This document shows, in pieces, positions 59,075-64,000 of a stretch of DNA of 64,000 nt; within the stretch, counting starts at the first letter, position 1; the number at the start of each line of letters is the position of its first letter. Source of the DNA: Novosphingobium indicum (GTDB lineage Bacteria > Pseudomonadota > Alphaproteobacteria > Sphingomonadales > Sphingomonadaceae). The notes below the pieces were generated by a model. It saw only the letters and a list, made by a program, of their open reading frames with translations, was not told where the DNA came from and searched no databases. The stretch is taken from contig NZ_BMLK01000020.1 of the NCBI RefSeq assembly GCF_014645195.1, forward strand, positions 1-64,000, written 5' to 3'. The position numbers were made by a program, and so were the translations under genes.

Positions 59075-61150
59075 ATGCGGAAAAGTTCATGGCTTGCGAT
59101 GCTGGTGCCCTTGGTTCTGGGGCTTGTTATCCTCGGTAAATTGGGGGCAGCATCCCCTGACAATGAAGCGAATGTCATCGAAGTAGGGCAGGATTATCCG
59201 GATTTGGCGAGTGCTATCGCGGTCGTGCCGGCGGTCCGTGCTCAAGGAAATCCGGATCGACCGGTGATTGTCCAGTTGCCTTCCGGCGTGAGCCGTTTGG
59301 ACGCTGCGGTCTACATCAACGGCGCCCATGGCGGTACTGCCCGTAGCCCTCTGATTATCCGTGGAGCTAGCGATGGGAGCACACAGCTTTTCGGTTCAGC
59401 GAGAATGCCAAGCCGGCCTTCAACCTCCGCAGACTTCGACGGAGCGAAGGTTCCGAAGGGTGCTCTGACGGTATCGCTCGGCTCTCTGACAGTCCCAAAG
59501 CGCGGGCTTCGTCGCCGTGGAGTTTTTGTCAAAAATCGCACCGCGGGAGTAGAAGTGTACCAAGGAGGCGCGCAACTGTGGAGTGCCAGGTGGCCAAACA
59601 GAGGGATGGTCACGGCGCGGCTTGTTCAATTGAAAGGCACTCTTGGACATTCAGCCGTTCGATTCCCGCAGCAACGACAGAAACGTTGGCTGCGTGAACG
59701 GAACCTGTGGATTGGGGGGCGGTGGTCAAGGGGGTGGGACTTTGAGTTGATGCCGGCGTTTGATGTCGATGGGAAGAATGACGTGGTCCGTGTCGCTTCG
59801 CGCGCTTCCTCTTTGCCGCTGGCGGATCGTCCAAACCTGTTTGTTGCAAATGCTTTAAGTGAACTGGACAGTCCTGGAGAGTTTTTTGTCGATGTGCCTC
59901 GTCGCCAGGTCTTGGTTTTGCCCATAAGGAATAGTGGTGGCGGAGTTGAATTGGCCGTAACCGAAAATTTGATGATCTTGAATAACGTACAAAATGTACG
60001 TGTGGAAGGTGTTGGATTTAATAGGTCATTAGGTGTTGCAGTAAAAATAAGAGATTCAAAAAATATTGAATTGGTGCATTGCGCAGTGCGGCAATCTGGA
60101 GGGCGCGCCATAGCGGTTATCGATGGTCAGAATGTTGTCATTAGGAAATCTGTTGTGAATGGTACTGCGGAAGCAGGTATCGAGTTGCATGGCGGGGATA
60201 GGCAAACCTTGTCTCCCGCGCGCCATAAGGTGATCGACAGCATAGTTGCCAACTTTGGCTTGGAAAATCCCGACTACAGCCCTGGCATTCGCGTTTCGGG
60301 CGTGGGGCAGGAAGTTCGCGATTCTCTGATTTCTGGCGGTGCGCATTCCGGAATAATAGTTGTCGGTAACAATAATTCTATAATAGAAAACGTGATAAAA
60401 AACACTGCTCTTGCAAGCAATGATGTGGGGGTAATTTACTTAGGGCGTGATTGGACCCAGCGAGGCAACCGCATCATGGGAAATTACATTCATGATTTTG
60501 GCGGTCAGGGGAAGCGATCTCTAATAACTGGTATTTATTTGGATGATCAAATCGGCGGTACGCTGGTGAAGCGTAACATAGTCGATGGAGGCGCTTTCGG
60601 CGTCATTCTTGGAGGTGGTAGAAGCAACACGATCGACGAAAACCTATTTGTAAATCAGTCAAGGGCGGCGCTGTATTTTGACAGTCGCGGAATGAATGTT
60701 CAAAGGGAGCGTCGACCTTGGGAAGCAAAATCTGTCAATAATCAGTTGCTTGAGAAGCTGAAGCGTGTTCCAGTTTCGTCAAAAGTCTGGAAAAAGCAGT
60801 ATCCAGATTTATCTCAGCTTTCTCTCGGTGAATTGAGCCGACCCAAAGGCAATGCATTTTCGGCAAATGCCATATTTGGTGAAAAGGCTATTTTGGCCGT
60901 TCCAGCAGAGACAGACTCAATGATCATGAAGCGCGAAAACATGTTTGCAAGCAATCGCGATATTTCAGAAGGCTTGGGAGCGTGGTTGGATGGCTTAAAG
61001 GCGTCGTCGCTTTACCGGCCGATCATTACAGGTGCCTTTGCCGAACATCCGAGCATTGAAGTGTGCAAGCTATTGTCGATCCCTGACCATCCGCCCACGC
61101 CTGTCGTCAACCCGAATATCGTTTCTTCTCTTGAGAGCCCTTGTGGCTAG
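59075..61150 (+). CDS. Exported right-handed beta-helix protein
   Basis: A 691-residue protein from ATG 59075 with an excellent ribosome binding site (AAGGAG). A signal peptide (residues 1-25) is followed by the start of a pectate-lyase-like fold (VGQDYPDLASAIAVVPAV) and, from about residue 310 to 560, parallel beta-helix repeats: NIELVHCAVRQSGGRAIAV, NVVIRKSVVNGTAEAGIELH, NNSIIENVIKNTALASNDVG, TLVKRNIVDGGAFGVILGGG. Such proteins are often polysaccharide lyases (PL6-like) or hydrolases. The position at the edge of the polymer locus suggests trimming or turnover of the exopolysaccharide. The middle part is AT-richer than its surroundings. Confidence 0.85.
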   Translation: MRKSSWLAMLVPLVLGLVILGKLGAASPDNEANVIEVGQDYPDLASAIAVVPAVRAQGNPDRPVIVQLPSGVSRLDAAVYINGAHGGTARSPLIIRGASDGSTQLFGSARMPSRPSTSADFDGAKVPKGALTVSLGSLTVPKRGLRRRGVFVKNRTAGVEVYQGGAQLWSARWPNRGMVTARLVQLKGTLGHSAVRFPQQRQKRWLRERNLWIGGRWSRGWDFELMPAFDVDGKNDVVRVASRASSLPLADRPNLFVANALSELDSPGEFFVDVPRRQVLVLPIRNSGGGVELAVTENLMILNNVQNVRVEGVGFNRSLGVAVKIRDSKNIELVHCAVRQSGGRAIAVIDGQNVVIRKSVVNGTAEAGIELHGGDRQTLSPARHKVIDSIVANFGLENPDYSPGIRVSGVGQEVRDSLISGGAHSGIIVVGNNNSIIENVIKNTALASNDVGVIYLGRDWTQRGNRIMGNYIHDFGGQGKRSLITGIYLDDQIGGTLVKRNIVDGGAFGVILGGGRSNTIDENLFVNQSRAALYFDSRGMNVQRERRPWEAKSVNNQLLEKLKRVPVSSKVWKKQYPDLSQLSLGELSRPKGNAFSANAIFGEKAILAVPAETDSMIMKRENMFASNRDISEGLGAWLDGLKASSLYRPIITGAFAEHPSIEVCKLLSIPDHPPTPVVNPNIVSSLESPCG

Positions 61151-61237
61151 GCTTTGATGCCGCACATGGCCGAAGCGTAATAGCTTCGCAAGCCGCTGTT
61201 TGCGTTCGCGGAGCACCTCGGGAATTGTGAATGCCAG

Positions 61238-62635
61238 TTAGCGGATAACGTCGTCGTCCTCATCCCCAAACAACGCCTTCACGAACTCATCGCGCCAATG
61301 CACGACATCCTCATCTCGCACCGACGCCAACAGCTTCTCATGCCGCTCCCGGCGTTCGGCCAGGGGCATTTCGAGTGCGCGTTTGATGGTTTCGCTGACG
61401 TGTTCGATCGAGTGCGGGTTGACCAGCAGGGCGTCGGTGAGCTGCAGGGCGGCGCCGGCGAATTGGGACAGGATGAGGACGCCGGGATCTTCGGGGTCCT
61501 GCGCGGCGACGTATTCCTTGGCGACGAGGTTCATGCCGTCGCGTAGCGGGGTGACCAGGCCGATGTCGGCGGCGCGGTAGAAGCCGGCGAGCTGGCGGCG
61601 GGGGTAGCCGCGGTTGACGTAGCGGATCGGTACGAAGGCGACGTCGGCATGGGCGCCGTTGATATGGCCGGTCTTGCGTTCGAGGTCCTCGCGGATCTGC
61701 TGGTAGCTGGCCACGTCCCCGCGTGAGGGGGGCGCGATCTGCAGCAGCACGACTTCGCCGGCCCGATCGGGATTGTCCGCCAGGAACCGGTTGAAGCTTT
61801 CAAAGCGTTCGCCCAGGCCTTTCGAGTAGTCGAGCCGGTCGACGCCGATCAGGACCTTGCGGCCGCGCACGCTGGCCTTGAGATGCTCGTAGGCGTCCTT
61901 CGCTTCGGTGCTGTGGGAGCCTTCGACGAACTCTTTGTAATCGACGCCGATCGGAAAGGCGCGGGCGACGATGGTGCGCCCGTTGTAGTCGATGGTGCCG
62001 TCTTCGTTGACGTCCAGCCCCAACTCTTTGTCGACGTAGTGCAGGAAGCTGCCCAGCCATTCCTCGGTCTGGAAGCCGATCACGTCGTATTCGAGCATCG
62101 AGCTGACCAGCCGTTCGTGAAAGGGCAGCGAGACCAGCAGGCGCGCCGGAGGCCAGGGCGTGTGCAGAAACAGGCCCATGCGATTCTTTACACCCTTCTG
62201 GCGCAGCATCGAGCCGAGCGGGAGCAAATGATAGTCGTGGACCCAGACGAGATCGTCCGGTTCGATCAGAGGTCCGACGGAATCGGCGAACCGCGCGTTG
62301 ACGCGTTCGTATCCCTCGCCGAAGTTGCGGTCGTATTCGGTCAGGTCGATGCGATAGTGGAACAGCGGCCACAGCGTACGGTTGGCGTACCCGTTGTAGT
62401 ATTCGTCGATGTCCTGCGGTTCGAGGTCGATGGTCGCCGTCGTGACACCGTTGTTGCGCTGCATGTCAAGGTGGCCGGTGAACTCTTCGGTCTCCTGCCC
62501 CGACCATCCGAACCAGATCCCGCGGTGTTCGCGAAGCGCAGAATTGAGCGCTACGGCCAGGCCGCCCTGGGCGCCTGCTGCGCCCGCGGCTTTGGGCACC
62601 GAAACCCGGTTGGAAATGACTATCAGCCTGCTCAT
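61238..62635 (-). CDS. otsA: Trehalose-6-phosphate synthase
   Basis: A 465-residue GT20 enzyme forming trehalose-6-phosphate from UDP-glucose and glucose-6-phosphate. It starts MSRLIVISNRVSVPK with the N-loop GAQGGLAVALNSALRE. Active-site blocks are LVWVHDYHLLPLGSMLR, LIGVDRLDYSKGLGERF, APPSRGDVASYQQI and LRDGMNLVAKEYVAAQD. It follows the GH15 gene by 37 bases and is likely in one operon with it and with an otsB beyond the right edge. Confidence 0.96.
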   Translation of the reverse strand: MSRLIVISNRVSVPKAAGAAGAQGGLAVALNSALREHRGIWFGWSGQETEEFTGHLDMQRNNGVTTATIDLEPQDIDEYYNGYANRTLWPLFHYRIDLTEYDRNFGEGYERVNARFADSVGPLIEPDDLVWVHDYHLLPLGSMLRQKGVKNRMGLFLHTPWPPARLLVSLPFHERLVSSMLEYDVIGFQTEEWLGSFLHYVDKELGLDVNEDGTIDYNGRTIVARAFPIGVDYKEFVEGSHSTEAKDAYEHLKASVRGRKVLIGVDRLDYSKGLGERFESFNRFLADNPDRAGEVVLLQIAPPSRGDVASYQQIREDLERKTGHINGAHADVAFVPIRYVNRGYPRRQLAGFYRAADIGLVTPLRDGMNLVAKEYVAAQDPEDPGVLILSQFAGAALQLTDALLVNPHSIEHVSETIKRALEMPLAERRERHEKLLASVRDEDVVHWRDEFVKALFGDEDDDVIR

Positions 62636-62672
62636 CTACGTGCCCCCTGAGGCGTCCTTGCGGCTGCGCCTT

Positions 62673-64000
62673 CTAGCGCCAGTCGCGCCATGACCGGGAC
62701 AGTTGCCCGGCACAATTTATAATACCAACAAGCGAGTACGTCTGGGGAAAGTTCCCCCAGAGCTCGCCGGTCTCGAAATCCATGTCTTCCGACAGCAGCC
62801 CGGACTTCGTGCGGTGGCCCAGCATGGCCTCGAACAGGCGCCGGGCCTCTTCGTCCTCGCCGCTGCGGTGAAGGGCTTCGATCAGCCAGAATGTGCAGAT
62901 GTTGAAGGCGGTTTCGGGCAGGCCGAAATCGTCCTCGTTGGCGTAGCGCAGCATGTGCTCGCCGCGGCGGAGCGACTTCTGGACGGCCTCCAGCGTCGCC
63001 TGGAACTTGGGATCGTCGGCCTGCAGGTAGCGCAGTTCGACCATCTGCAGCAGGCTGGCATCGAGCTGCGAGCCGCCGAAGCTGGCGACGTAGTGCCCGC
63101 CGGCACCGCCATCGTCGAGATTGGGCCCTTCGACTTCATGCCAGGCGCCGGCGTCGATGTTGCGTCGCACCGTGTCGGCGCGTTCACGCCAGAGCCTGGC
63201 ACGGTCTTCCAGTCCGAGATGCTCGGCGGCATTGGCGAGACGGTCGCAGGCGGCCCAGCTCATGACGCTGGAATACGTGTGGACGGCCGTCCGCGTGCGC
63301 AGTTCCCACAGGCCGGCGTCGGGCTGGTCGTGGGTCTTCCACGCCATTTCGCCGACTTCCTCAAGGCTGGCGAAGTCGTCCATGTTCGCCACGCGCAGCA
63401 GGCGCTGGTCGGAAAAGGCCTGAATCGAGGGCAGGACGATCTGGCCGTAGCAGTCGTTCTGGACCTGATAATAGGCGGCATTGCCCACGCGAACCGGGCC
63501 CATACCGCGGTAGCCGGCCAGGTCGGCGGCTTCCCACTCGATGATTTCCTTGGCGCCGCTTACGGCATAGAGCGGCTGAATGGCCCCGCCTTCGGCATCG
63601 TCGACGATGTTGCGCAAGTAGGCGAGGTACTTTTCGAGGACGTCGAGCGCGCCGAGGTGGTTGAGCGCCTGCACGGTGTAGTAGGCGTCGCGGATCCAGC
63701 AGTAGCGGTAGTCCCAGTTGCGCTGCGAATGCGGCGCTTCGGGGATCGAGGTGGTCAGCGCCGCGACGATCGCGCCGGTTTCCTCATGCTGGCACAGCTT
63801 GAGCGTGATCGCGGCGCGGATGACCGCTTCCTGCCAGTCGAGCGGGGTGGCGAGACCGCGCACCCACTGCTTCCAGTAATTGCCGGTCAGCTGGAGCATG
63901 GTTTCCAGCTCGTACTCGACGTTGCCGTTGAAGGGCTCGTCCGGGCCGAGGAAAAAGTGCAGCGGGCTTTCGACGCGGAAGTATCGCTCGTCGAGCACGT
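62673..64000 (-). CDS. GH15 glucoamylase/trehalase-like hydrolase, C-terminal part
   Basis: The frame is open to the right edge, so the N-terminus lies outside; 441 residues are visible against about 600 for the family. The (alpha/alpha)6-barrel blocks are clear: RNWDYRYCWIRDAYYTVQAL (substrate-binding Asp/Arg), YPGY-type region replaced by LAGYRGMGPVRVGNAAYYQV, and LPETAFNICTFWLIEALHRS near the end with catalytic-region glutamates. GH15 enzymes next to otsA are usual in sphingomonads and may cleave trehalose or alpha-glucans. Confidence 0.92.
   Translation of the reverse strand, partial: VLDERYFRVESPLHFFLGPDEPFNGNVEYELETMLQLTGNYWKQWVRGLATPLDWQEAVIRAAITLKLCQHEETGAIVAALTTSIPEAPHSQRNWDYRYCWIRDAYYTVQALNHLGALDVLEKYLAYLRNIVDDAEGGAIQPLYAVSGAKEIIEWEAADLAGYRGMGPVRVGNAAYYQVQNDCYGQIVLPSIQAFSDQRLLRVANMDDFASLEEVGEMAWKTHDQPDAGLWELRTRTAVHTYSSVMSWAACDRLANAAEHLGLEDRARLWRERADTVRRNIDAGAWHEVEGPNLDDGGAGGHYVASFGGSQLDASLLQMVELRYLQADDPKFQATLEAVQKSLRRGEHMLRYANEDDFGLPETAFNICTFWLIEALHRSGEDEEARRLFEAMLGHRTKSGLLSEDMDFETGELWGNFPQTYSLVGIINCAGQLSRSWRDWR

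Overview
The window looks like chromosomal DNA of a Sphingomonadales alphaproteobacterium (Novosphingobium/Sphingobium type). The support is high GC in the housekeeping genes, the rpmH-rnpA-yidD-yidC-engB cluster, dnaA next to rpsT, an FdsGBAD formate dehydrogenase, and several families of short palindromic intergenic repeats. The genus is inferred from gene content, not proven.

Layout. 1-831: right end of an AT-richer insertion carrying an unknown gene; it interrupts comM (812-1486) just before the Walker A region. 1.6-8.2 kb: a secreted ClpP-fold protein, the ribosome/membrane-insertion cluster, then a NUDIX-DUF47 fusion followed by a Pit phosphate transporter. 8.2-14 kb: DUF2141 protein, GST, S1/P1 nuclease, a methyl-accepting chemotaxis protein, cupin, dapE. 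14-24.5 kb: dicarboxylate symporter, lipoprotein, nth, dapB, sirtuin, GFA protein, MoeB/ThiF-like enzyme, DUF983 protein, diguanylate cyclase, dnaA, rpsT, mutM. 24.5-31 kb: a metallo-beta-lactamase-fold gene enclosed by two inverted 76-bp repeats, and the NAD-dependent formate dehydrogenase operon. 31-33 kb: MarR-like regulator, small unknown gene, second diguanylate cyclase.

33-61 kb is an exopolysaccharide region. Sugar-nucleotide genes are ugd, a UDP-glucuronate 4-epimerase, galE, gmd and fcl (predicted UDP-GlcA, UDP-GalA, UDP-Gal, GDP-L-fucose). Export and assembly genes are a Wza-like lipoprotein, a Wzc-like BY-kinase, two Wzy/O-antigen-ligase-like proteins and a Wzx flippase. Modification genes include two sulfotransferases and an alpha/beta hydrolase, in a tight seven-gene minus-strand operon. 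It also holds an alkaline-phosphatase-superfamily protein, a repeat-rich unknown protein, a PDZ-M48-type peptidase, a tiny secreted protein with its own promoter and terminator, and a beta-helix protein that may cleave or bind the polymer. The best supported reading is a sulfated, fucose- and uronate-containing exopolysaccharide. No initiating phosphoglycosyltransferase and no PAPS synthesis genes are visible.

61.2-64 kb: trehalose-6-phosphate synthase and the C-terminal part of a GH15 glucosidase, running off the right edge. No tRNA, rRNA, CRISPR array or intact transposase gene was seen.
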